From assembly GCF_022808615.1 (NCBI RefSeq), contig NZ_JAKZKS010000010.1, forward strand, positions 59,371 through 123,370: a stretch of 64,000 nucleotides of DNA, given 5' to 3'. Both the position numbers and the translations under genes were made by a program. Below are positions 16,588 through 24,700 of this stretch, one piece after another. The notes under the pieces were generated by a model. That model made no database searches. It saw nothing but the letters and a program-made list of their open reading frames with translations, and was not told the DNA's origin. The number at the start of each line of letters is the position of its first letter. Position 1 is the stretch's first letter. This stretch comes from Bacillus sp. FJAT-47783. GTDB lineage: Bacteria > Bacillota > Bacilli > Bacillales > Aeribacillaceae.

Positions 16588-17268
16588 GTGGAGAAACAAC
16601 AAAAAAAGAAAAAACCGTTCTATAAAAAATGGTGGGTATGGATAATTGCGATTCTTATTATTGGTGCTGCTGTCAACGGCAACGATGATGAAAAAGAGGA
16701 CGCAAACAAAGAAGAAAGTAAATTGGATGTCACTGAGTCGGTAACTAAGGATAAACCAGAGGAGAAAAAAGAGGAACAAAAAAATGAAGATACGAAGGCA
16801 GAGGATGATATTCCTGCAGAATATAAGTCTGCTTTGAATAAAGCTGAATCATATGCAAAAACTATGAACATGTCCAAAAGTGCTATTTTTGATCAATTAG
16901 TTTCAGAATATGGTGAAAAGTTTTCTGTGGAATCTGCTAAGTATGCAATGGATAATCTTGAGTTTGATTGGAAAGCAAACGCTTTGATGAAGGCTGAATC
17001 TTACTCTGAAACTATGTATATGTCAAAACAAGGAATTTATGAACAACTTATTTCAGAACACGGTGAAAAGTTTTCTGAAGACGAAGCAAAATACGCAATT
17101 GATAATATGAAAGCAGACTTTAATAAAAACGCCTTGGAAAAGGCAAAAAGTTATCAGGAAACAATGAGTATGTCGCCAGAAGCGATAAGAGACCAACTGA
17201 CTTCTGAACATGGTGAAAAATTCACACAAGAAGAAGCCGATTATGCTATTAAGAATTTAAATAAATAA
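16588..17268 (+). CDS. Membrane-anchored Ltp-domain protein (three repeats)
   Basis: A 226-aa protein with a basic N-terminus (MEKQQKKKKPFYKKW), one membrane helix (WVWIIAILIIGAAV), an acidic low-complexity linker and three tandem repeats of about 48 residues beginning ALNKAESYAKTMNMS, ALMKAESYSETMYMS and ALEKAKSYQETMSMS. These are Ltp domains (host cell surface-exposed lipoprotein family). The prototype from Streptococcus phage TP-J34 blocks DNA injection by related phages (superinfection exclusion). Unlike it, this protein has no lipobox and is anchored by a helix. Start: GTG at 16588, 8 nt from AAAGGTGG; a GTG 12 nt upstream is possible. It sits among mobile-element remnants; an anti-phage role is inference. 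Confidence 0.8.
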   Translation: MEKQQKKKKPFYKKWWVWIIAILIIGAAVNGNDDEKEDANKEESKLDVTESVTKDKPEEKKEEQKNEDTKAEDDIPAEYKSALNKAESYAKTMNMSKSAIFDQLVSEYGEKFSVESAKYAMDNLEFDWKANALMKAESYSETMYMSKQGIYEQLISEHGEKFSEDEAKYAIDNMKADFNKNALEKAKSYQETMSMSPEAIRDQLTSEHGEKFTQEEADYAIKNLNK

Positions 17269-17278
17269 AACGGCAAGA

Positions 17279-17317
17279 AACGCCCCCAGCCCATTCTTTG
17301 GTTGAGGGCGTTTTTTT
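17279..17317 (+). terminator. Intrinsic terminator of the Ltp-domain gene
   Basis: AACGCCC / GGGCGTT stem, extended by CAGCC / GGTTG, with seven T residues, 11 nt after the stop. Confidence 0.9.
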
Positions 17318-17381
17318 ACCGTTGGTGGAATCGTCTTGGAAATGTGCTTAGCGTTGTCCCAATCCTTACAGACTAGGCTAT

Positions 17382-17918
17382 TTAATTTTTTGAACAAAAA
17401 GCATCGGAATATGCGATGTAATTTGATATGCATTTTACTTTATATTTTTTTTGTAAATTCACATTTTGAGATAGGAGACCGAACCCGTTACGATTGTTAA
17501 CAATCCAATATTCCTTTACTCCATACTTCATATAAAGATTTAGTTTTGTAATCAAATCATGCGATTGATTGGACGGATTAAGGATTTCCACTATCAGGGT
17601 CGGAACACCGATGTATTTTGTTTCAGTAAAACCACCTTTTTCACAAATAACACTAATATCAGGAATCACAATCTTATTTCCTTCTATTCCTTCACTTTTT
17701 AATTCAATATCATAAGGGGCTACAAACACTTCACATGATTCCTCTTCAAGAAAGTTCCCTATTCTTAATTGAAGACGGCTCGATATTCTTTGATGTTTTG
17801 TAGATGGAGAAGGTGACATGTATATTACACCATCAATATATTCTAACAATTGCTCACTCTTTTCCCTCATCTCGTAAAACATTTCTAAAGGTACAAAGGA
17901 ATCGTGACTTAAGGTCAT
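17382..17918 (-). CDS. Uma2-family (DUF820) PD-(D/E)XK nuclease-like protein
   Basis: A 178-aa Uma2/DUF820 protein. Start at ATG 17918 (MTLSHDSFVPLEMFYEM) behind GGGGGAG; the longer frame adds 33 unlikely residues. Conserved elements: EQLLEYIDGVIYMSPSP, STKHQRISSRLQLRIGNFL, the PDISVICEKGG metal region, VPTLIVEILNPSNQSHDLITK (E-x-L-x-P-S) and YGVKEYWIVN. These give a restriction-endonuclease-like fold, but biological roles in this family are mostly unknown. The last 40 residues do not look like the usual C-terminal strand, so the 3' end may be frameshifted or eroded. It lies in an accessory island. Confidence 0.8.
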   Translation of the reverse strand: MTLSHDSFVPLEMFYEMREKSEQLLEYIDGVIYMSPSPSTKHQRISSRLQLRIGNFLEEESCEVFVAPYDIELKSEGIEGNKIVIPDISVICEKGGFTETKYIGVPTLIVEILNPSNQSHDLITKLNLYMKYGVKEYWIVNNRNGFGLLSQNVNLQKKYKVKCISNYIAYSDAFCSKN

Positions 17919-18273
17919 TTCCACTCCCCCTATTAGTTTTTTCCTTTTTATAACATTTCGAGAGCGTGCGAGAGTGAACAATTGTACCCTAACACATTCA
18001 AGCGCTCTGGAACACAAATACTCTTATATCAAGGTTAATAATGCCACACACTCCACATGGCTCGAGAGGACAGAATGAATGTCATTTTAATGTGTCCGTT
18101 CTCGGAAACATATCTACTGCTTTTTTGGGGCTATCGGTAGACGGGAACATATCAATCTTCACGGAAAACAAAACCGTCTTAACCATGTGCGACCCGTTCA
18201 TCTATGAATTAATTCCACTACTTTAATGCAACTCAGGGTTCACATTTCCCATTAAAAATTCGTCAATTTTCAG
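17919..18273. other. Spacer without a supported gene
   Basis: About 355 bp. It holds the RBS of the Uma2-like gene (GGGGGAG) and a 61-codon plus-strand frame with no RBS or recognisable motif. I see no convincing RNA or repeat. Confidence 0.5.
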
Positions 18274-19056
18274 TTAAGTATCCTCTAATTTTTTTCCTCC
18301 TCTAGTTGGATTGTACGACCTAATGATGACGTTTTTGTAGGACTTATCCAAGCAATGTAGTTTGAAAAAATCCCAAGCAAAATTCCTTGTAGAATCCATT
18401 AGACTTTTTTTAGTCCCGGCCATATAATCAAACTTACTTTTAAAGTGATACAAATCTCCATTATACTTAATGGATAACAGGTAATACTGCCTACCCGGAT
18501 TTGGTACTTTAAACTCCCATATTTCAAAATAGTGCGACTGTGGAGTACTCGTTAGTGTATCTTTATACTGCTTAAACATATAATCAATATTCTCTATTTC
18601 TTTTGGAAACTGAGGCAGCTCACCAATAACATTATTTATCACGGTTAAAGGTTCACTGTAAATTCCTTCGATCTCATCATTCGTAAAACTTCTGATTTCC
18701 TCAATGGTCTCAAAATTAATTTTCATAGGAGTAATATTGCAGTATTCCATAGCCGATTCTAACTCCTCTGAAAAACCTTTTGCTAATATATAAACTTTAT
18801 GTATATTAATACTTTTCATTTTTAACTTTGCAAAGTACTCCATCACCTGTGCGATATTTGGGTAATCAGCCTCATGGCGTTTAATCTCAACCAAGTGAAG
18901 TGTTTCGTCCGTTTTGCTTTTATAAATAACATCACATCTCAGATTTGTTGCAACCCATTCTTGTTTTGAATATATTTCCCAATCAGAATTGAACTTTTCC
19001 GGATGATTAGCGTACATACTTTCAAAAAATGATTCTCTCTCATTAATGGTTGACAT
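18274..19056 (-). CDS. Putative PD-(D/E)XK nuclease-fold protein
   Basis: A 260-aa protein not recognised as a named family. Residues about 38-75 contain LRCDVIYKSKTDETLHLVEI ending in VEIKRHE, then IAQVMEYFAKLKM: an Asp, a strand, E-x-K and a Gln helix, the layout of a PD-(D/E)XK nuclease core. The C-terminal half (YFEIWEFKVPNPGRQYYLLS, FAWDFFKLHCL) is unassigned. RBS AGGAG lies 10 nt before the ATG at 19056. No signal peptide or membrane helix. Neighbours are a HEPN-like gene and a restriction-modification operon on the same strand, so a DNA-targeting defence role is plausible but unproven. Confidence 0.6.
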   Translation of the reverse strand: MSTINERESFFESMYANHPEKFNSDWEIYSKQEWVATNLRCDVIYKSKTDETLHLVEIKRHEADYPNIAQVMEYFAKLKMKSINIHKVYILAKGFSEELESAMEYCNITPMKINFETIEEIRSFTNDEIEGIYSEPLTVINNVIGELPQFPKEIENIDYMFKQYKDTLTSTPQSHYFEIWEFKVPNPGRQYYLLSIKYNGDLYHFKSKFDYMAGTKKSLMDSTRNFAWDFFKLHCLDKSYKNVIIRSYNPTRGGKKLEDT

Positions 19057-19176
19057 AGATTATCGTCTCCTATCCCCATACAAGATTAAATACTTTATCA
19101 AAATTTTGTTTTACGGTAAATATTCACAAAATGGGGTTATGACAGGTGCTAACCCAAACTTTCCCTGATAAAGCAG

Positions 19177-19848
19177 CTATTTGTTCTTCAAATAAACCCA
19201 AAACAGAATACTATCCGTTAGTCTTAAACAAAACAGCGCATCTTCAATAGTAGGCATTTCAATATTATTCTCATTTCTATGAGTCCCATAATCTGACATC
19301 ATGGAGTAAATCATATAAATTGTCTTTGTCTTTGTTAGCTTTCCATCTCTATTTTCATTGAAAAAATCTGCTAAGTCTGCTTTTCTTAGGTCTGCTTTGA
19401 GGGCCTTATCTAAATCAGAAATTGTTGATGTTGCATTGTCTCCACTTGTGTTAAAAACACCTCTCATCCACTTTGCAAAACTTTCCGTCCCTTTATATTT
19501 TGAAAATAGACTTACAATACACGTTCTACAAGATTCAATACAAGTGCCGGAATGACCTTGAGTATAAGCATCGATTGCAGATTTGTAAGAATCATATACT
19601 TCTTTATGATTTATTTTAATCCAGGACTCAACAGAAAACATCTCACCTACTCTAGCAAAGTCACTTTCCATGCAAGCAGAAACTGTTATTTTATCAAATT
19701 CAATAGTTATACTTAATCCTAAAATCTCATATAGTTTAGCTAGCTCTTCAAAGTCTTCATTGCTATCCTCAGAAATATATCTTACATTGAAAGATTTAGT
19801 TATTTCTTTTAACAGATTGATAATATCTTCATGCTTATTTTCCATCAT
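19177..19848 (-). CDS. HEPN/abortive-infection-like protein with disturbed 5' end
   Basis: About 223 aa from MMENKHEDIINLLKEITKSF. A central helix pair (IDAYTQGHSGTCIESCRTCI) and C-terminal segment (IYMIYSMMSDYGTHRNENN, then LFCLRLTDSILFWVYL) resemble HEPN-type helical bundles of abortive-infection and toxin proteins; the usual HEPN R-x4-6-H is not clear, and THRN is the closest polar cluster. The frame stays open upstream to an ATG at 19878, but that part is the complement of an IS630 fragment. No good Shine-Dalgarno precedes any candidate start. The native promoter and perhaps N-terminus were probably lost to the insertion. Whether it is expressed is unclear. Confidence 0.5.
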   Translation of the reverse strand: MMENKHEDIINLLKEITKSFNVRYISEDSNEDFEELAKLYEILGLSITIEFDKITVSACMESDFARVGEMFSVESWIKINHKEVYDSYKSAIDAYTQGHSGTCIESCRTCIVSLFSKYKGTESFAKWMRGVFNTSGDNATSTISDLDKALKADLRKADLADFFNENRDGKLTKTKTIYMIYSMMSDYGTHRNENNIEMPTIEDALFCLRLTDSILFWVYLKNK

Positions 19849-19965
19849 ACGACGGCTGAGATTCGGAAGAACGTCCATGCCTTTATGGAGAATTTAAATC
19901 CCATTAAAGTCATTGACCGCCTCTGTGTAAGGATGGAGTCAAATGCCATTCAGGAATTTCTTTAG
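19843..19965 (+). pseudogene. IS630-family transposase, C-terminal fragment
   Basis: The plus strand encodes HHTTAEIRKNVHAFMENLNP then IKVIDRLCVRM and a TAG at 19963-19965. This matches the C-terminal end of IS630/Tc1-type DDE transposases (EI..V..F...N....IDRLCVRM). A palindromic stretch just after the stop (TTCAACTTATATAGTTGGA) could be part of the IS end. The fragment abuts the 5' end of the HEPN-like gene. Confidence 0.7.
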
Positions 19966-20156
19966 TTCAACTTATATAGTTGGACTCCACGCTTGTCCTT
20001 CATCTGAAATCGTTTCTTGTCTCGACTCACTGCGATTTCTCGATCAATCTCTTCCAAGATCTCTGTAAACACTTTTTCAAATGTTTGTTGTAAAAGAAAA
20101 AACAAACCTTGTTCTAGCTCTTTTAAACTTGGGAATTTTTCAGTAAAATATCTCAT
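19962..20156 (-). pseudogene. ISLre2-family (UPF0236) transposase, N-terminal fragment
   Basis: Sixty-four codons beginning MRYFTEKFPSLKELEQGLFF, with EILEEIDREIAVSRDKKRF and MKDKRG, the N-terminus of ISLre2/UPF0236 transposases. The frame stops soon after KRG, where sequence attached to the IS630 fragment begins, so about 85 percent of the gene is gone. An inverted repeat GGGACTCTC / GAGAGTCCC (20158-20212) lies just upstream. Confidence 0.8.
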
Positions 20157-20255
20157 AGGGACTCTCTCCTTTGCAAGTTTTTCCAAAACAATACTGTACA
20201 AAAAGAGAGTCCCTTTTTCACGTATTTTGCATACTACCGCGCTATCGCTTGGTGG

Positions 20256-20303
20256 CCTCATTCCTAGTGAATGGCTTCTAGTAGCCATTCACTAGGAATG
20301 AGG
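20256..20303. repeat. Perfect 20-bp-stem hairpin
   Basis: CCTCATTCCTAGTGAATGGC (20256-20275) and its exact complement (20284-20303) flank an 8-nt loop. On the plus strand it is followed by TTCATTTATTT. It lies at the outer edge of the ISLre2 remnant and about 70 nt past the last gene of the restriction operon. It could be a two-way terminator or an IS target palindrome. Confidence 0.8.
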
Positions 20304-20374
20304 TTCATTTATTTATCCCACAAATATTTTACTCATACATCAAACTCAATTTTCGTGTCTGGTAAACTATTTAC

Positions 20375-20548
20375 TTAAACGAATTTTACTTCAATATCTG
20401 ATAAATAAATATCCCCTATATTCTGAACACGATATAACCGAAAATCAATATCATACTTATTTTCTCCAATAAAGGACTCTATGGCGGCAAATAGCTCATC
20501 TTCAAACTTAACCGCCACATAATTTTTAAATGAACGATTGCTCGCCAT
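20375..20548 (-). CDS. 57-aa protein at the end of the LlaJI-type operon
   Basis: Small ORF starting at ATG 20548 behind GGGGGAATTGTAT: MASNRSFKNYVAVKFEDELF, then IESFIGENKYDIDFRLYRVQ, ending in SDIEVKFV. It is acidic, has alternating hydrophobic residues suggesting beta strands, and no membrane segment. It begins 21 nt after the endonuclease stop on the same strand, so it is probably cotranscribed. Not recognised. It might be a subunit or modulator of the restriction complex (inference from position). Confidence 0.6.
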   Translation of the reverse strand: MASNRSFKNYVAVKFEDELFAAIESFIGENKYDIDFRLYRVQNIGDIYLSDIEVKFV

Positions 20549-20569
20549 ATACAATTCCCCCTTAAAGTT

Positions 20570-22039
20570 TCAGTTCATATGTTCTAATTCATATAAACTA
20601 ATCTCAGTATCATTAAGGTAATACTCATATATTGTTTTTGCAGGTAGCATTTTCAGTTTAATTAAGGGTAGATTCATCCTATTAAACATACTCATTTGAA
20701 CAAATCCTTTATCAACCAAGATTTCATGTTCGGATGGAAGTAAAAAATAGTTTTCCACATGTCTTATTGAGTGTTTTTCTAGAAAATCTTTAAATGCCAA
20801 AAGATATAAATATTGTTTGGTTATATCCGAAACACCTGGCTGTCCACTCAATTTCTTATCCTTTTCAAGAGTAATATTATAATATTTTGCATCATATATT
20901 ATAAGTGAATATGAGCCTTTATCTGCTTTGATATTTACTACATCCGGAGTTAAAGTCCTTGATGCTTCCTTATCAAAACTTTCCCCTTGGACTGTATACC
21001 CTGTCCATATTGGCTTCTCAATTAATGATATTAAAGAGTCTTCTTGATTATAAGTTTCATGAAGGGATTGAGGTAACTTAAATGTCCCCAAAGGTCGCTT
21101 TAAATGATTATCTAATACTTCAGCACATACTTTCTCCCATACTAAATTGAAGTTTTTAGTACCAAAAAAACTAAATCCGTCCATCTTTGATATATTATTC
21201 TCGTTACTTATATAAGCATATAATGCTTTTAACAATAGCTGTTTATGAGTTATAAACTGGCTATTTATTTCGTTTTCAAGTCGATAAAGTATGTAATCTT
21301 TATCCCCAAAGTCGTCTAAATCTTCATCTGATAAATATATAGGTGAAATATCAAAAAGTTCTATTAAATTCGCCTTTTCTAAGTCCTGCGAAAGTTTTGT
21401 TAGAACACATTCATGTAATCTCTTGAAGTAATCTGACTCATCCACAGTTCTTTTTTTTGTGAACAGTGTTGTATAATATGGACGATTTTCTGCGATAATC
21501 GGATAAGTTCCATTAATTGTTTTATTCCAATCAATTTCACCATTTCCATTTACTTCAAAGGTGTTGCTAGTATTTGTGTAAATACCGTACTCATAATAAT
21601 CATTTAATATATATATTATTACTGACAAGTAGTTCAAACTAATTGTACTCTCAAGATCATTAAACATTTGGATAAACTGTTGGTCTGAATTATATTTTTC
21701 TAATACCTTTATAATCACTTTCAATTCATCAACGGGATTATCTTTCCTTATATACTTAGGGTAACATTTTATTATATAATTTCTGATAGCAATAACTCCA
21801 ACAAATTTAAATGCATAGTTATATTCAGTGTTTTTTATATCAATTTCTATCATATCCAAATCTTGACTTATAAGTTCAGATAAGTCTTGTTCTTTATCAC
21901 TAGCCTTCACAACTTTTAATATACCATGCTTTTTTAAATCATCTATAATACGAACTAATTCCTCAGAATTACATTCAAAGATATTCAATAATTCATCTCT
22001 TGAATAATGCTTTTCTTCACGTACAAATTTAGATATCAT
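20570..22039 (-). CDS. LlaJI-family restriction endonuclease subunit (R2)
   Basis: A 489-aa nuclease subunit resembling R2.LlaJI/BsuMI YdjA, the McrC-like partner of the GTPase upstream. The N-terminus looks like a helical domain (RDELLNIFECNSEELVRIID); the C-terminal third carries a PD-(D/E)XK core: TLTPDVVNIKADKGSYSLII then YDAKYYN (D...D-A-K), followed by GVSDITKQYLYLLAFKDFL. Start ATG at 22039 follows GGAGGAG and overlaps the GTPase stop by 4 nt (ATGA), indicating coupling. In LlaJI both restriction proteins are needed for cleavage, with nucleotide hydrolysis driving it. Confidence 0.85.
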   Translation of the reverse strand: MISKFVREEKHYSRDELLNIFECNSEELVRIIDDLKKHGILKVVKASDKEQDLSELISQDLDMIEIDIKNTEYNYAFKFVGVIAIRNYIIKCYPKYIRKDNPVDELKVIIKVLEKYNSDQQFIQMFNDLESTISLNYLSVIIYILNDYYEYGIYTNTSNTFEVNGNGEIDWNKTINGTYPIIAENRPYYTTLFTKKRTVDESDYFKRLHECVLTKLSQDLEKANLIELFDISPIYLSDEDLDDFGDKDYILYRLENEINSQFITHKQLLLKALYAYISNENNISKMDGFSFFGTKNFNLVWEKVCAEVLDNHLKRPLGTFKLPQSLHETYNQEDSLISLIEKPIWTGYTVQGESFDKEASRTLTPDVVNIKADKGSYSLIIYDAKYYNITLEKDKKLSGQPGVSDITKQYLYLLAFKDFLEKHSIRHVENYFLLPSEHEILVDKGFVQMSMFNRMNLPLIKLKMLPAKTIYEYYLNDTEISLYELEHMN

Positions 22040-23670
22040 TCAGACTCCTCCGAAGAATCCGTTTCAATTTCATCTTCTTTTGGAAACAAGTCGCTGATTT
22101 CATTTCCAAATATCTCAATGCCTCTCTTATCAAACTCATCACATATGTATGAATATCTTGTAGTGTTTTTACACCCCTTAAATAATGAGGAACCTATTTG
22201 TTTAGCTGCATCTTCAAATAAATACATTAATACTTTATTTTTAAATACTTTTGTAAATGTTTCTGAATCGATTTCATCACCTTCTTCAGGCACAACTATA
22301 TGCTTACTGATAAAGAATGTTCCCAAAAGTTTGTCCTCGTTGACCTTTAATGCAGACAATCGATCGTTTATTGCTTTTCTTAATTCATTCCATACTATCC
22401 TTCTCGCAGAAGACCCTTTTCCTAAAACAACGAATTTATTTGCAATTTGATTTTCTTCATTATCAGTATTTAAATATTCAAAATCCCACCTTCTTTTAAA
22501 TGCTGTATCTAAAGGAAGAACTCCCTGATCTGCGTTATTCATTGTTGCCCAAATAAACATGTTATCGGGAATTCTTATTTCATCTATATCTTCAAACTCA
22601 ATTCCTACTGTCTTAACTAAATATTTTTTTATATCTTCTGATGGTTGAATAGGATATTCGCTGATAAACTTTTCATCCCTATCTAGCAATTGAAACACTT
22701 CACCAAACACAGCAGCCACATTCGCCCTGTTAATTTCTTCAATTATTAGTAATTGTGGTTTTGGATTATCGGTTTTACTACTAAGTAATGCTTTCGCATA
22801 AACTCTCATAAAAGGACCAGGAACAAAGTCATAAGTTATCTCATTTTTATTCTCTTCATTTACATATGGAACAGGTTTATAAGTTCCCACAAAATTTGCA
22901 TAAGTATAATCAGGATGAAAAGTTACTCTTTCATATTCACCTCCTGTTTCTAACAATTTTTCTATATCGTTCTTTAATTTAAAGCTTTTCCCTGTACCAG
23001 GTGCACCGAACAAAATTCGATTATGTGGAAAGTTTGAAGATGACCTATAACCAGTTTCAAAAGTTAGTGCCCCTTCTCCTACTTGCTCAGCTTCCCCTAC
23101 GACATTTGCTGAATAATGAATCGATTTGTAGTTTTCTAGAAAATGATAAATAAACTCTGGACGAAAAACTATTAAATTTTTACCGCTAGTTTTGTCAATA
23201 TAATAACCAACGTTTTTAGCTGGTTGAATTTCAGTATTTGCGTTTACACGAAGACTCGGATTACCTGGATAATTTTTCCCCTCTTCTATAGGCCAAGATA
23301 CGATTATTGCATTACTCAAAGTTGTTTTATCCTCGAATACATAGAAGCCTAAAATAATTCCGTTTTCAAAATATTCTCTAGGGTCTGTCCCTCCTAATTG
23401 TATTTTCTTTTCTGCTCTATTTCTATCAGGGTCCTCTTTTCTTATATTCCCGTGAAATAATTGTATGTTTTTTTCAATATCAAGATTATTATTTGTTAAT
23501 TTAATTTCGTAATGGTTTCCAGATACTCGATTTACAAGAGTATATTCCCACCCATTAATTGAAAACATTTCTTCTATTAAAGTATCCCTTTCCGTTGGCG
23601 TTAATGTTTGTGGTTCTCCAACAACGATCTCTCCATGAGAATTGACTTCATATCTTTCATTTCTCTCCAT
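22036..23670 (-). CDS. McrB-like AAA+ GTPase restriction subunit (R1)
   Basis: A 544-aa AAA+ protein of the McrB subfamily. Residues 1-200 form a probable DNA-recognition domain; the motor follows with Walker A GAPGTGKS (about residue 225), Walker B LLIIEEINRANV, and the McrB-type sensor MNNADQGVLPLDTAFKRRWD. It corresponds to R1.LlaJI or BsuMI YdiS. It overlaps the second methyltransferase by 14 nt and the endonuclease by 4 nt. In McrBC-like complexes GTP hydrolysis drives translocation and activates the nuclease partner. Start ATG at 23670 has AAGGAGAG upstream. Confidence 0.9.
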   Translation of the reverse strand: MERNERYEVNSHGEIVVGEPQTLTPTERDTLIEEMFSINGWEYTLVNRVSGNHYEIKLTNNNLDIEKNIQLFHGNIRKEDPDRNRAEKKIQLGGTDPREYFENGIILGFYVFEDKTTLSNAIIVSWPIEEGKNYPGNPSLRVNANTEIQPAKNVGYYIDKTSGKNLIVFRPEFIYHFLENYKSIHYSANVVGEAEQVGEGALTFETGYRSSSNFPHNRILFGAPGTGKSFKLKNDIEKLLETGGEYERVTFHPDYTYANFVGTYKPVPYVNEENKNEITYDFVPGPFMRVYAKALLSSKTDNPKPQLLIIEEINRANVAAVFGEVFQLLDRDEKFISEYPIQPSEDIKKYLVKTVGIEFEDIDEIRIPDNMFIWATMNNADQGVLPLDTAFKRRWDFEYLNTDNEENQIANKFVVLGKGSSARRIVWNELRKAINDRLSALKVNEDKLLGTFFISKHIVVPEEGDEIDSETFTKVFKNKVLMYLFEDAAKQIGSSLFKGCKNTTRYSYICDEFDKRGIEIFGNEISDLFPKEDEIETDSSEESE

Positions 23671-24700
23671 TGAAATAACTCTCCTTAATAGTTTTGGCTA
23701 ATATAAAGGCCATTTTTGAGGGAACTGCATTACCTATTTGCCTCCATTGCTCTTTAAAATCACCGACTAAATAATAATCATCTGGTATTGTTTGTATTCT
23801 TTTTGCCTCTTCTATTCTTAAAAATCTATTTTTCCAATGAAATGGACCCTGGTTATTTGAAAAGCTAGCTTGTAATGTCCAAGAAGGTCTTTCTGGACTT
23901 AACTTAAGCAAAAAGGTCCAATATCTAGACTTCCATTTAAATTGTGGGTTTTTACAACCTCTTTTTTCTGTATAATAAAGATAATTATCACCTGGTGGGA
24001 TATCAACAAACAAATCATAATGTTTCGATCCAGGTCGTTGTTTTTTTTCTTCTTCCGTAATATTATCAAACTCACCAATTGCCTCTCCACAAGTAACCCA
24101 AGGCATCTTACCATCTAGCTTTTTAGGGTCTGCATGTGTTTCTTCAGGAAATATAAATGGGGTTAGACCTTTTTTAACTCCAACACAAAAAAAACGTTTT
24201 CGAGTTTGTGGCACTCCATAGTTAGCACAGTTAACGACTTTATATTCGATATCATACCCTAATTCTTCTGAACGTTCTTTTAAATAATCGAATGATTCGG
24301 TATGTGTTTTGAAGGTAAAACCATCTACGTTCTCAAACAAAAACACCTTAGGCTCTAATTGTTCGACAGCCCTAAAGTACTCAGGTACTGCAAAACCAGA
24401 TTTTTCATCATTTAGACCATTTTTCTTACCGACCAAGTAATGGCGAGTCTGACTGTAAGGTGGACAAGGGGGACCACCAATTAAACAATCAATGTCTTTA
24501 TTCTTTTTTTTAATATCAGCGAAATCTACTTCTCTAACATCCTTACACTCAACTTGTTTCGCCATATTGTTTTCTCTGAGAGTCTCACAAGCTATTTCCC
24601 AATTATCGGACGCATAAACAATTTCAAATCCCGCTTTATGAAATCCTATATCCAATCCTCCTGCACCTGAGAACAAACTCACAACTTTAGGTTTATTCAC
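23657..24700 (-). CDS. DNA (cytosine-5-)-methyltransferase, second of the LlaJI-type pair
   Basis: m5C methyltransferase, about 347 aa. SAM motif I VVSLFSGAGGLDIGF opens the protein; motif IV is IGGPPCPPYSQTR with the catalytic Cys; motif VI FLFENVDGF; motif VIII QTRKRFFCVG; motif X QIGNAVP near the end. The target-recognition domain lies between VIII and IX. Start set at GTG 24700, 6 nt from AGGTGG, overlapping the upstream methyltransferase stop by one base (TAGTG); a GTG 9 nt earlier is possible. Two methyltransferases suggest an asymmetric recognition site, each modifying one strand, as in LlaJI. Confidence 0.93.
   Translation of the reverse strand: MNKPKVVSLFSGAGGLDIGFHKAGFEIVYASDNWEIACETLRENNMAKQVECKDVREVDFADIKKKNKDIDCLIGGPPCPPYSQTRHYLVGKKNGLNDEKSGFAVPEYFRAVEQLEPKVFLFENVDGFTFKTHTESFDYLKERSEELGYDIEYKVVNCANYGVPQTRKRFFCVGVKKGLTPFIFPEETHADPKKLDGKMPWVTCGEAIGEFDNITEEEKKQRPGSKHYDLFVDIPPGDNYLYYTEKRGCKNPQFKWKSRYWTFLLKLSPERPSWTLQASFSNNQGPFHWKNRFLRIEEAKRIQTIPDDYYLVGDFKEQWRQIGNAVPSKMAFILAKTIKESYFNGEK

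Noticed and set aside
18041..18226. 61-codon plus-strand frame
   Set aside because: No RBS or hydrophobic pattern; no support beyond openness.
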